This document shows positions 56,326 through 64,000 of a DNA stretch of 64,000 nt, in pieces. Position 1 is the stretch's first letter; every line of letters starts with the position of its first letter. Source of the DNA: Allorhizobium sonneratiae (lineage in GTDB: Bacteria; Pseudomonadota; Alphaproteobacteria; Rhizobiales; Rhizobiaceae); NCBI RefSeq assembly GCF_023700755.1, contig NZ_JAMKOJ010000007.1, forward strand, positions 124,001 to 188,000, in the 5' to 3' direction. The notes under the pieces were generated by a model that was not told the origin of the DNA, ran no database searches, and was given only the letters and a program-made list of their open reading frames with translations. Position numbers and translations under genes: made by a program.

Positions 56326-58635
56326 ATGGATATGAACGAAATCAAAGAGATCTTTTTCCAGGAATGCGAGGAACAGCTCGCCGAACTGGAATCGGGTCTT
56401 CTGAAAATGAACGATGGGGATCGTGATCCCGAGACGGTCAATGCCGTGTTCCGTGCCGTTCACTCCATCAAGGGAGGTGCCGGCGCATTCGGTCTCGACG
56501 ATCTGGTTTCCTTTGCCCACGTCTTCGAGACGACCCTTGATTGCGTTCGATCCAATAAGCTGGAGCCGACACAGGATGTCCTTAAGGTCATGCTCCGCTC
56601 GGCTGATGTGCTGGCGGACCTGACCAATGCCGCCCGCGATGGCGGTAGTGTCGATGAGAGCCGTTCCAGCGGCCTTGTCAAGGAGCTGGAAGCGCTTGCC
56701 AATGGTGAGATGCCTGCTCCTTCTTCAACGGCAGCTGCCCCTGCGCCCAAGGCTGCCAAATCCGCCGCACCGGTTGCCAAGCCTGTCGCCAGCGCCCCGG
56801 CGGCGGGAAAGCCTGCGCCGACCGATGACAGCGGTTTTCAGCCCATTCCTTTCTCCTTTGAGGAATTTCCCGAAGAGGAAGAAGCGGTCATCATTCCGCC
56901 GACACTTGAGGTTCTGTTCAAGCCCCGCCGGGATCTTTACGCCAAGGGCAATGATGCCGCCCTTTTGCTGCGCGATCTGTCGCGCATCGGTGAGATGAGC
57001 CTGAACTGCAATATCGATTCCGTTCCCACGCTTGATGCCATGGATCCGGAAGATGCTTATTTCTCCTGGAAGATCGTCATCAAGACGGAAAAGGGCGAGG
57101 AAGGTGTTCGCACTGTTTTCGAATTTGCCGAATGGGATTGCGATCTCGAGGTGAAGCTTGTGGAAGAAACACCGGCGGAAGGCGCTGAAGAGCTGCCGAT
57201 GGTGCCGGTTCCCTTCGATCTGTCCATTCTCGATGACGATGTCAGTGAAGCCTCGGAAGACGAGGTTGACAGTGAGGCATCGCTTGTTTCCGAGGCGGTC
57301 GAGGCGGCACAAACGGCCTCGAAAGTTGTCAATATGGCGGAGAAGGCAGCCAAGGATAAGAAGGAATCGCCTGCCGCCGCTGCAGCTGCCGCCGCTGCCG
57401 CCGCACAAAACCAGGCCAACAATGCCGCTGGCCAGACGATCCGCGTCGATCTTGACCGCGTCGATCGCCTGATCAACCTGGTGGGCGAGCTGGTCATCAA
57501 TCAGGCCATGCTGTCGCAGAGCGTTATCGAGAACGATAACAACGGTACGTCATCGATCAATATGGGGCTGGAAGAGCTGCAGCAGCTTACCCGCGAAATC
57601 CAGGACTCGGTCATGGCCATTCGCGCCCAGCCGGTCAAGCCTGTCTTCCAGCGCATGTCGCGCATCGTGCGCGAAGTGGCCGACATGGTCGGCAAATCCA
57701 TCCGTCTGGTGACGGAAGGAGAAAATACCGAAGTTGACAAGACTGTTATCGACAAGCTGGCCGAGCCGCTCACCCACATGATCCGCAATGCCGTTGACCA
57801 CGGGATTGAAACGCCGGAGAAGCGGGCAGCCGCCGGCAAGAACCCGGAAGGCACGGTCAAGCTGACGGCAAAGCACCGGTCTGGCCGTATTGTCATCGAA
57901 CTGGTCGACGACGGTGCCGGCATCAACCGTGAGAAGGTACGTCAGAAGGCGATTGACAACGATCTCATTCCGGCTGACGCAAACCTTTCGGATGAGGAAA
58001 TCGACAACCTGATCTTCATGCCGGGCTTTTCCACGGCGGACAAGATCTCCGACATTTCCGGCCGCGGTGTCGGTATGGACGTGGTCAAACGCTCGATCCA
58101 GGCGCTCGGTGGCCGTATTTCGATCAGCTCCCGACCTGGCCAGGGCTCGACCTTTACCATGAGCCTGCCGCTGACGCTTGCGGTTCTCGATGGCATGGTC
58201 GTTACCGTTGCCGGCCAGACGCTGGTGGTGCCGCTGACGGCGATTGTCGAAACCTTGCAGCCGGAAGCGCAGAATATTCACTCCTTCGGCGCAAACCAGC
58301 GGTTGATCTCGATCCGCAACAGCTTCTGCCCGCTGGTGGATGTTGGCCGGATCCTGAATTTCCGTTCGACGCAGGCCAACCCGATGGATGGTGTTGCGCT
58401 TCTGGTCGAATCGGAAGGTGGCGGTCAGCGCGCGCTGATGGTCGACGCTATCCAGGGCCAGCGTCAGGTGGTGATCAAGAGCCTCGAAGCCAACTATACC
58501 CATGTTCCGGGCATTGCGGCTGCAACAATTCTCGGCGATGGCCGGGTGGCGCTCATTCTCGATGTGGATGCCGTCGTTGCGGCATCGCGCGGTCAATCTC
58601 TCAAGCAGGAAATGTCGTTAGCTGTCGCAGGATAA
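56326..58635 (+). CDS. cheA: Chemotaxis histidine kinase CheA
   Basis: 769 residues with all five domains: P1 with phospho-accepting H46 in AVHSIKGGAGAFG, an Ala/Pro linker (about 125-165), P2 (about 165-290, target for CheY1/CheS), a second linker, P3 dimerisation (RVDRLINLVGELVINQAML), P4 ATP domain with N box HMIRNAVDHGIE and G boxes VDDGAGI and SGRGVGMDVV, and a P5 CheW-like domain to the end. It stands three bases before cheW. Confidence 0.98.
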   Translation: MDMNEIKEIFFQECEEQLAELESGLLKMNDGDRDPETVNAVFRAVHSIKGGAGAFGLDDLVSFAHVFETTLDCVRSNKLEPTQDVLKVMLRSADVLADLTNAARDGGSVDESRSSGLVKELEALANGEMPAPSSTAAAPAPKAAKSAAPVAKPVASAPAAGKPAPTDDSGFQPIPFSFEEFPEEEEAVIIPPTLEVLFKPRRDLYAKGNDAALLLRDLSRIGEMSLNCNIDSVPTLDAMDPEDAYFSWKIVIKTEKGEEGVRTVFEFAEWDCDLEVKLVEETPAEGAEELPMVPVPFDLSILDDDVSEASEDEVDSEASLVSEAVEAAQTASKVVNMAEKAAKDKKESPAAAAAAAAAAAQNQANNAAGQTIRVDLDRVDRLINLVGELVINQAMLSQSVIENDNNGTSSINMGLEELQQLTREIQDSVMAIRAQPVKPVFQRMSRIVREVADMVGKSIRLVTEGENTEVDKTVIDKLAEPLTHMIRNAVDHGIETPEKRAAAGKNPEGTVKLTAKHRSGRIVIELVDDGAGINREKVRQKAIDNDLIPADANLSDEEIDNLIFMPGFSTADKISDISGRGVGMDVVKRSIQALGGRISISSRPGQGSTFTMSLPLTLAVLDGMVVTVAGQTLVVPLTAIVETLQPEAQNIHSFGANQRLISIRNSFCPLVDVGRILNFRSTQANPMDGVALLVESEGGGQRALMVDAIQGQRQVVIKSLEANYTHVPGIAAATILGDGRVALILDVDAVVAASRGQSLKQEMSLAVAG

Positions 58636-58638
58636 TTC

Positions 58639-59106
58639 ATGTCGTATGCGGTCAAAAATCTGGCTCAGGGAGCCCGCGAACTGATCGCCTTCCGCATCGG
58701 TGATCAGGAGTTCAGCGTCAATATCATGTCTGTCCGCGAGATTCGCGGCTGGACACAGGCAACGCCCATGCCGCACGCTCCTCATTATGTGATGGGGGTC
58801 ATCAATTTGCGCGGTGCGGTCCTGCCGATTATTGATCTCTCCAGCCGATTGGGCATGAAGCCTGTGGAGCCGACGGCGCGGCATGTCATCATCGTTGCCC
58901 AGGTGCGGGCAAAAGTGGTTGGCCTGCTCGTTGATGCGGTCTCGGATATCCTGACTGTGACAGATGATAGCATACAGCCGGTTCCGGAGATTTCTTCGGA
59001 TCTGGAACGTCAATATGCCCGAGGCATCCTGTCGATCGACAGGCGAATGATTTGCCTGGTCGAACTCGACAGTCTTTTCTCTGACAGTGAAAGCGAAGCT
59101 GCATGA
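58639..59106 (+). CDS. cheW: Chemotaxis coupling protein CheW, operon copy
   Basis: 155 residues: ELIAFRIGDQEFSVNIMSVR, REIRGWTQATPMPHAPHYV, GVINLRGAVLPIIDLSSRLG, and VGLLVDAVSDILTV. It links CheA to receptors including IcpA. It is close to the orphan CheW but diverges at both termini. Start ATG 58639 is three bases after cheA, and its stop overlaps cheR by four bases (ATGA). Confidence 0.97.
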   Translation: MSYAVKNLAQGARELIAFRIGDQEFSVNIMSVREIRGWTQATPMPHAPHYVMGVINLRGAVLPIIDLSSRLGMKPVEPTARHVIIVAQVRAKVVGLLVDAVSDILTVTDDSIQPVPEISSDLERQYARGILSIDRRMICLVELDSLFSDSESEAA

Positions 59107-60011
59107 CACCGGTTTCCACCACGCATAGCCGTCATGGCGACGACGAGATCATGGCCAGCGGTGAATATCCGCTGACAAGGCGCGATCTGAATGAGATTGC
59201 TGCGATGATCTATGCCGATGCCGGCATCGCGCTCAATGACAGCAAGGCGTCGCTTGTCTATTCAAGATTATCGAAGCATATCCGCAATCTCGGCCTGCGT
59301 GGATTTCGGGAATACTGCACTCTTGTCTCTTCACCGGAAGGGGCGGATGTTCGCCGTGAGATGCTGTCGCATCTGACCACCAATTTCACCCGGTTTTTCC
59401 GGGAAAACCATCATTTCGATCATCTGCGCACCGAGGTGCTGCCGGGACTGATCAACAGGGTGAAAAGTGGAGGACGGGCACGTATCTGGTCTGCTGCGTG
59501 TTCCGACGGTCAGGAACCCTATTCGATTGCTCTGACAGTTCTGTCCTTGCTGCCGAATGCTGCCGATTACGATTTTCGTATCCTGGCGACCGATATCGAC
59601 CCGAAAATTCTGGCCCAGGCGAAGGCTGGCGCCTATGACGAAACAGCGCTTGAAACCGTCAATCCGGCCATGCGCAAGCAATGGTTTCGTGAGGTGGACA
59701 TCAACGGCCGCCGCAAATTCCAGATTGACGACAAGGTCAAGCGGCTGATTACCTTCAACGAATTGAACCTGATGGCGCAATGGCCACTCAAGGGTCCTTT
59801 CGACGTGATCTTCTGCCGCAATGTGGTGATTTATTTCGATGAACCCACCCAGATGAAGATCTGGTCACGGTTCGCCGGTCTGCTGGACGAGGGGGCTATG
59901 CTCTATATCGGACATTCGGAACGTGTGTCTGGTGACGCCAAGGCGCTTTTCGACAATACCGGCATCACCACCTACAAATATATCGGCAAACATGGAGGGC
60001 GCAGAGCATGA
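59103..60011 (+). CDS. cheR: Chemotaxis protein methyltransferase CheR
   Basis: 302 residues. The N-terminal helical domain (about 20-95, [18 protein letters not shown]) is followed by the SAM domain: [17 protein letters not shown], motif [19 protein letters not shown] (about 124-141), [14 protein letters not shown], and [18 protein letters not shown]. Adds methyl groups to receptor glutamates. Overlaps cheW and cheB by ATGA on both sides. Confidence 0.97.
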   Translation: MTPVSTTHSRHGDDEIMASGEYPLTRRDLNEIAAMIYADAGIALNDSKASLVYSRLSKHIRNLGLRGFREYCTLVSSPEGADVRREMLSHLTTNFTRFFRENHHFDHLRTEVLPGLINRVKSGGRARIWSAACSDGQEPYSIALTVLSLLPNAADYDFRILATDIDPKILAQAKAGAYDETALETVNPAMRKQWFREVDINGRRKFQIDDKVKRLITFNELNLMAQWPLKGPFDVIFCRNVVIYFDEPTQMKIWSRFAGLLDEGAMLYIGHSERVSGDAKALFDNTGITTYKYIGKHGGRRA

Positions 60012-61057
60012 CGGTACCCGCTCGCGTTCTCGTGGTCGATGACAGCCCCACAATGCGTGGCCTGATTACGGCTGTTCTTAATTCCGATCCTGAAGTCAAT
60101 GTGATCGGCCAGGCTGGCGATGCGATGGAGGCGCGTGCCGCCATCAAGCAGCTCAATCCCGATGTAGTGACCCTTGATATCGAGATGCCAAACATGAATG
60201 GTCTCGATTTTCTGGAAAAAATCATGCGGCTTCGCCCGATGCCGGTGATCATGGTCTCGGCCATGACCCATCGCGGTGCCGAAGCGACGCTTGCGGCGCT
60301 GGAAATCGGAGCTTTCGATTGTGTCGGCAAGCCGATGCCAGGTGAACCACGGCCCTTCGGCGATCTGGCGGACAAGGTCAAGGCGGCTGCCCGTTCGCAG
60401 CGTCGCCGCTCTCCGACCGCCGCAGCCAGCGCACCCGCAGCGGTTGCTCCGGCTGCTGATTTTCGGGTGGGACGAAAGATTGTCGCGATCGGTTCTTCAA
60501 CAGGTGGGGTTGAGGCGCTGATAGCGGTCCTGCAAAAATTTCCACGCAATTGCCCTCCAACCGTGATTACGCAGCACATGCCGCCAGCTTTTACAAAAAG
60601 CTTTGCCGACAGGTTGAATAGGCTTTGTGCACCGGTGGTGGAGGAAGCAACGGACGGCGCCAGGCTGCAGATCGGTAAGATCTATCTGGCGCCGGGTGGG
60701 GAAAGGCATCTACAGGTGGTCAATGCATCGGCACCCAGTTGCCGTCTGCTGGAGCAGCCGCCTGTGAATGGGCACCGTCCATCGGTCGACGTTCTGTTCG
60801 ATTCGGTGGCGGAAGTGGCCGGGCGCAATGCTGTCGGCGTCATACTGACCGGTATGGGGCGAGACGGAGCATCCGGAATGCTGAAAATGAGAAGCGCAGG
60901 CGCGCGGACCATTGGGCAGAATGAAAAGACCTGTGTGGTCTATGGTATGCCTCGCGTCGCCTATGAACTGGGCGCTGTCGAGCATCAATTGCCGCTTGGA
61001 TCAATCGGCGAAGAAATTTTAAAACTAACGGCCGCACGGAAAGAAGGTTACGAATAA
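60008..61057 (+). CDS. cheB: Chemotaxis methylesterase CheB
   Basis: 349 residues. Receiver domain with D11-D12, phospho-acceptor D57 ([11 protein letters not shown]) and K108; linker 125-152; methylesterase domain with triad S164 ([11 protein letters not shown]), H190 ([10 protein letters not shown]) and D286 ([11 protein letters not shown]), the same numbers as in E. coli. Removes methyl groups and deamidates receptors. Overlaps cheR by four bases, and its TAA overlaps the cheY2 ATG by one (TAATG). Confidence 0.98.
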   Translation: MTVPARVLVVDDSPTMRGLITAVLNSDPEVNVIGQAGDAMEARAAIKQLNPDVVTLDIEMPNMNGLDFLEKIMRLRPMPVIMVSAMTHRGAEATLAALEIGAFDCVGKPMPGEPRPFGDLADKVKAAARSQRRRSPTAAASAPAAVAPAADFRVGRKIVAIGSSTGGVEALIAVLQKFPRNCPPTVITQHMPPAFTKSFADRLNRLCAPVVEEATDGARLQIGKIYLAPGGERHLQVVNASAPSCRLLEQPPVNGHRPSVDVLFDSVAEVAGRNAVGVILTGMGRDGASGMLKMRSAGARTIGQNEKTCVVYGMPRVAYELGAVEHQLPLGSIGEEILKLTAARKEGYE

Positions 61058-61446
61058 TGTCAATAGCTGAAAAAATCAAAGTCCTGATTGTGGACGACCA
61101 GGTTACCAGTCGTCTCCTCCTCAGCGACGCTCTTACCCAACTTGGCTTCAAGCAGATCACTGCCGCCGGCGACGGTGAGCAGGGCATGAAGATCATGGCG
61201 CAGCAACCCCATCATCTGGTCATTTCGGATTTCAACATGCCGAAGATGGATGGTCTCGGCCTGCTGCAGGCCGTGCGCAGCAATCCGGCAACAAAAAAAG
61301 CAGCCTTTATCATTTTGACGGCCCAGGGCGACCGTGCGCTGGTGCAGAAGGCGGCGCAATTGGGAGCCAATAACGTTCTGGCAAAGCCGTTTACCATCGA
61401 AAAGATGAAAGCGGCGATCGAAGCTGTTTTCGGAGCATTGAAATGA
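61057..61446 (+). CDS. cheY2: Response regulator CheY2 (motor-binding)
   Basis: 129 residues, single receiver domain: D13-D14, phospho-acceptor D58 in [13 protein letters not shown]88, and K110 in AKPF. In S. meliloti CheY2-P (D58) slows flagellar rotation and retro-phosphorylates CheA to CheY1. It differs from CheY1 in an N-terminal extension of five residues. Coupled to cheB (TAATG) and to cheD (ATGA). Confidence 0.95.
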   Translation: MSIAEKIKVLIVDDQVTSRLLLSDALTQLGFKQITAAGDGEQGMKIMAQQPHHLVISDFNMPKMDGLGLLQAVRSNPATKKAAFIILTAQGDRALVQKAAQLGANNVLAKPFTIEKMKAAIEAVFGALK

Positions 61447-62009
61447 GCGATGAAGCTGCGTCACGCAGGGTCCATATTATTCAAGGTGAATACAAGGTGA
61501 TCAGCGATCCGAATGTGGTCCTGTCCACCATTCTGGGATCTTGCGTCGCAGCTTGCATGCGCGATCCCGTTGCCGGGGTGGGGGGAATGAACCATTTCCT
61601 CCTGCCAGGTTCCGCCTCTCCGGGCATGGGCGGGGGCGATGCGACGCGTTATGGCGTGCATCTGATGGAATTGCTGATCAACGGTCTTCTGAAGAAGGGG
61701 GCACGGCGCGATCGGCTTGAGGCAAAGATTTTCGGAGGTGCAAAAACCATTGCGACCTTCTCCAATGTCGGTGAGCAGAATGCTGCCTTTGCCATGCAGT
61801 TTCTGAGGGATGAAGGTATCAAGGTCGTCGGTTCATCGACAGGTGGCGAGCATGGACGCAAGCTGGAATACTGGCCTATCAGTGGCCGTGCCCGTCAGTA
61901 TCCGTTGACTGGTGCCGAAACACAGAAGACTGTTGCGCTCGAGCAGCAGAGGTCGCACAAGCCGGCGCCCGCACAAAAGCCGGTCGAAAGTTCGATCGAA
62001 TTCTTCTAG
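61443..62009 (+). CDS. cheD: Chemoreceptor glutamine deamidase CheD
   Basis: 188 residues with the catalytic cysteine C34 ([11 protein letters not shown]) and histidine H51 (GMNHFLLP) of the CheD cysteine-hydrolase fold, then [19 protein letters not shown]. It deamidates receptor glutamines to methylatable glutamates. The tail beyond about 160 is disordered ([13 protein letters not shown]) and ends SSIEFF, similar in type to the CheT tail. Overlaps cheY2 by ATGA. It is followed by an unusual 300-base gap. Confidence 0.95.
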   Translation: MSDEAASRRVHIIQGEYKVISDPNVVLSTILGSCVAACMRDPVAGVGGMNHFLLPGSASPGMGGGDATRYGVHLMELLINGLLKKGARRDRLEAKIFGGAKTIATFSNVGEQNAAFAMQFLRDEGIKVVGSSTGGEHGRKLEYWPISGRARQYPLTGAETQKTVALEQQRSHKPAPAQKPVESSIEFF

Positions 62010-62313
62010 GTCTGCAATACGGCCTGGCAGCGTTTTGCATCGGAAAGGTGGATGGTTTGAGGGGGCAGATCATGCCCCATACTGACCAGTCGCCAGTGGG
62101 ATGGGTTGCGCGTTGCTGACTAAGCGGCCTATCCGAAATCCATGGTACGGCGGTCGCCATATTCTTGTATTTGTTTAGCAAAAAGTTCTAATATTGTTAA
62201 GGAAAGCAGGCTAGAACAGAAAGTCAACGAGCATCGGCTTGGGGAGATGAAACTGGAAACCACCATTGATTATTGCAGCCCGACAAAAGATATGCTGCAA
62301 ATGGAGGTTGAGC
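62010..62313. other. Gap between cheD and the cheT unit
   Basis: Lower in GC than its neighbours. One hairpin, GGGGCA/TGCCCC (62062-62067 and 62073-62078, five-base loop), lies 52 bases after cheD and lacks a T tract. From about 62150 it is AT-rich (TTCTTGTATTTG, TTCTAATATTG), a possible promoter for the small ORF and cheT. A frame starting ATG 62247 looks random. In S. meliloti cheT is reported in the same operon, so the spacing here is worth noting. Confidence 0.4.
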
Positions 62314-62451
62314 GTGAATACGAGAACCGATGCTGTTTCGTGGCGTGTATTTGATACGGGCAGCCTGTTGATTTGGATAGGACTGTCCCAGTGTCGTATT
62401 CATATCGGAGAGCTCCGCAGCAACCTGATCCAGCACGACAGGTTGAATTGA
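62314..62451 (+). CDS. Possible 45-residue peptide, translationally linked to cheT
   Basis: A GTG-started frame with a perfect GGAGG six bases upstream (62303-62307). The product starts VNTRTDAVSWRVFDTG, has a short hydrophobic stretch SLLIWIGLS and a basic-polar tail. Its TGA overlaps the cheT ATG by one base (TGATG), a classical coupling arrangement, and cheT itself has a poor ribosome site. I recognise no family. It may be a leader peptide rather than a functional protein; a chance frame cannot be excluded. Confidence 0.4.
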   Translation: MNTRTDAVSWRVFDTGSLLIWIGLSQCRIHIGELRSNLIQHDRLN

Positions 62452-62840
62452 TGAAGAAGCAGGATAAAACGGAGACCACGAACGTGGAAGAATCATTGCC
62501 TGAAATTCTGATGCGTGTTGTGACGGAACTGCACGATGTTGCCTATCTGATCGAGCGCATCGAACCGCAAGTCTTGGAAATTTGTGGCCCCAAGGCGATG
62601 GAATCGATTGAAACTCTGAAGATATTGCAGGGTATCGATCTTGCCGTGCAGAAATCCCGCGGTCTTGCTGAATTTATCGATACGATCACAGCTGATGTTT
62701 CCTCAGAGTGGAAGGTCGACATGACCACGGCGCTGAGCCTGGTGAAACTGAGCGAAATGCAGAAGGCTTTGGGCGACGGTCTGCGCCATGGGCATTCGCA
62801 ACCCTTGACGAAAGCTTCCGGTGATTTCGATTTTTTCTGA
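62451..62840 (+). CDS. cheT: CheT, probable CheY-P phosphatase
   Basis: 129 residues, mostly helical. LKILQGIDLAVQKSRGLAEF carries D63-L-A-V-Q67, the DXXXQ pattern by which CheZ activates water for CheY dephosphorylation. In S. meliloti the gene at this place, CheT, has been described as a DXXXQ phosphatase that also influences adaptation. The tail ends SGDFDFF. It starts at ATG 62451 without a good Shine-Dalgarno, suggesting coupling with the upstream small frame. The stop codon lies in the arm of a CTGATCA/TGATCAG hairpin (62837-62854). Confidence 0.8.
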   Translation: MKKQDKTETTNVEESLPEILMRVVTELHDVAYLIERIEPQVLEICGPKAMESIETLKILQGIDLAVQKSRGLAEFIDTITADVSSEWKVDMTTALSLVKLSEMQKALGDGLRHGHSQPLTKASGDFDFF

Positions 62841-63302
62841 TCACTTATGATCAGAGCATACTGCGAGAGCATGTTGGGTGAATAAAGCTTCACGATATGG
62901 TCTTGAGGGGTGATTATTGGCAACTCCAGCCGGAAAGCTGGCACGACATGTCTCATTGAAACACGGGAGATGCCTATCAGGCTTATATTGAGCCTGCGAG
63001 TCAGTCTTTTCTATATGTTTTTGTTGTTTTTTTAAAAAAACCGTTTCTGTTTTCGTTTGAGACGGGGCTCGTTTTCAACATCCATATTTCTGTATAACGA
63101 ACCCACCTTCGGTTTAAAAGTCTGCTTCGCTGAGGGAAAAGTGGGGCTGACATATGATAGCAACAACATTCAGGCGGGTTTTCGTGTCGAGCAGCTCTGC
63201 TGCGCTGTTCCTTTTTCTTTGAAGGAAACGTTCGCACAAGTTTCAAATCCTAGGGTTGGGTAGAGTAATGCCGAAACCTCCTGTTTGACGGTGCGAGACA
63301 GA
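62841..63302. other. 462-base gap between cheT and fliF
   Basis: No credible coding frame. Hairpins: CTGATCA/TGATCAG over the cheT stop; CCAGC/GCTGG near 62926-62941; CAGGCT/AGCCTG near 62978-62996, with TCTTTT and later poly-T downstream, possibly ending the che transcript. A run of seven T followed by seven A flanked by G and C (about 63026-63041) is a perfect palindrome. TTCCTT/AAGGAA pairs near 63208-63228. This may hold the fliF promoter or a flagellar leader such as the flg-Rhizobiales motif. Confidence 0.4.
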
Positions 63303-64000
63303 ATGAATCTGTTGAATCAATTGATGCAAGTCCTCAAAAACCTGTCGGCTCTTGGGCCGGCCAAATTGTGGACGATGGCCGGGGTGGGTCTGGTGTCGAT
63401 GGCTTTGATCATCGGCGGTGCGATCTATGTGAACAAACCCGCTTATGAAACCCTGTATGTCGGGCTTGAACCTTCCGACATCAATCAGATCAGCCTTGCG
63501 CTGGCGGAAGCAGGTATCGGATTTCAGACCGGCACGGATGGGAAAAGCATTCAGGTGCAGGTTGGTATGACCGGAAAGGCGCGGCTGCTTCTGGCCGAGC
63601 GCGGACTGCCTAACAGCACCACAGCCGGGTATGAACTGTTCGACAATGTCGGTTCGCTTGGTTTGACATCCTTCATGCAGCAAGTCACCCGTGTGCGGGC
63701 GCTTGAAGGGGAAATCGCCCGCACGATTCAGCAGATCAATGGCATTGCAGCGGCGCGTGTGCATATCGTCATGCCGGATGTTGGCAATTTCCGTGAGGGC
63801 CAGCAAAAACCGACAGCCTCTGTGATGATCCGTGCCAGCAATGCGATCGGACGCAAGGCTGCACCCTCGATCCGGCATCTGGTTGCCTCGGCTGTCCCGG
63901 GGCTTCAGGTCGATGATGTGACAATTCTGGATTCAACAGGTCAGCTTTTGGCGACAGGCGATGAGACCGGCGGGATTGCCAATCGTAACCTGACGGCTGC
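63303..64000 (+). CDS. fliF: Flagellar M-ring protein FliF, N-terminal part (cut by window edge)
   Basis: Builds the MS ring, the base of the flagellar motor. 232 codons are present from ATG 63303 (MNLLNQLMQVLKNLSALGPA). A membrane helix lies at about residues 25-44 (AGVGLVSMALIIGGAIYV), followed by the YscJ/FliF periplasmic ring domains (VGLEPSDINQISLALAEAGI and AARVHIVMPDVGNF). The gene continues beyond the window. It is the first flagellar gene after the che operon, the usual order in rhizobia. Confidence 0.97.
   Translation, partial: MNLLNQLMQVLKNLSALGPAKLWTMAGVGLVSMALIIGGAIYVNKPAYETLYVGLEPSDINQISLALAEAGIGFQTGTDGKSIQVQVGMTGKARLLLAERGLPNSTTAGYELFDNVGSLGLTSFMQQVTRVRALEGEIARTIQQINGIAAARVHIVMPDVGNFREGQQKPTASVMIRASNAIGRKAAPSIRHLVASAVPGLQVDDVTILDSTGQLLATGDETGGIANRNLTA

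Overview
The window is 64 kb of GC-rich, tightly packed chromosome from an alphaproteobacterium, almost certainly a member of the Rhizobiaceae (Rhizobium, Agrobacterium or a relative). The reasons are the gene order ffh / chorismate mutase / rpsP / rimM / trmD, the mdh-sucCDAB-lpdA and sdhCDAB operons, an ALA-synthase type hemA, a SAM-II riboswitch in front of metA, a CtrA-type box, and a chemotaxis operon with the rhizobial layout icpA-cheS-cheY1-cheA-cheW-cheR-cheB-cheY2-cheD-cheT leading into fliF. I see no prophage, insertion sequence, CRISPR array, tRNA or rRNA. Apart from two low-coding gaps around cheT the region reads as core chromosome.

Layout. 1-3.7 kb (minus): the ribosome and SRP maturation cluster ffh, chorismate mutase, rpsP, rimM and trmD (trmD runs off the left edge). 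4.2-25.2 kb (mostly minus): cytochrome b561; lpdA with a LysE exporter and a MAPEG protein between it and sucB; sucA, sucD, sucC, mdh; zapE; an Omp19/Inh-like lipoprotein; sdhBADC; a small secreted protein (plus); a METTL20-like methyltransferase, an EVE protein, a YciI protein, gpsA and tsaD. 25.3-31.4 kb (plus): hemC, hemD, a Mic60-type membrane protein, HemY-like, TerB-like, and a glutamine amidotransferase. 31.4-35.3 kb: an MFS exporter, yggT, DUF167, ppa, a GNAT protein and an orphan cheW. 35.5-42.2 kb (minus): tamB, tamA and a glycine-zipper lipoprotein. 42.8-49.6 kb: hemA, a serine hydrolase, dxr, a TetR/darcynin divergent pair, galM, and metA with its SAM-II riboswitch. 50.1-53 kb (plus): rpsU, thiamine diphosphokinase and an ABC-F ATPase. 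53.1-64 kb: a 44-residue membrane peptide gene, then the che operon and the start of fliF.

How the genes work together. The minus-strand block supplies nearly a complete lower TCA cycle (2-oxoglutarate to oxaloacetate) in two operons, and the mdh-suc-lpd operon carries strong hairpins between several genes. Heme synthesis is represented by hemA, hemC and hemD, with membrane partners beside hemD and an FNR/FixK-like site before hemA. TamA/TamB and the lipoproteins belong to envelope assembly. The che operon encodes a full phosphorelay without CheZ: CheA signals to CheY1 (sink) and CheY2 (motor), CheS should help the sink, and CheT carries a CheZ/CheX-like DXXXQ motif.

The observations most worth following up are non-coding or small: structured leaders or sRNA candidates with intrinsic terminators just upstream of ffh and of rpsU; a terminator-like hairpin splitting icpA from the rest of the che operon; a 45-codon ORF with a strong Shine-Dalgarno that overlaps the cheT start by one base; related acidic-Phe-Phe tails on CheD and CheT; an IcpA globin domain that appears to lack the proximal heme histidine; and a perfect CtrA box in front of a small secreted protein.
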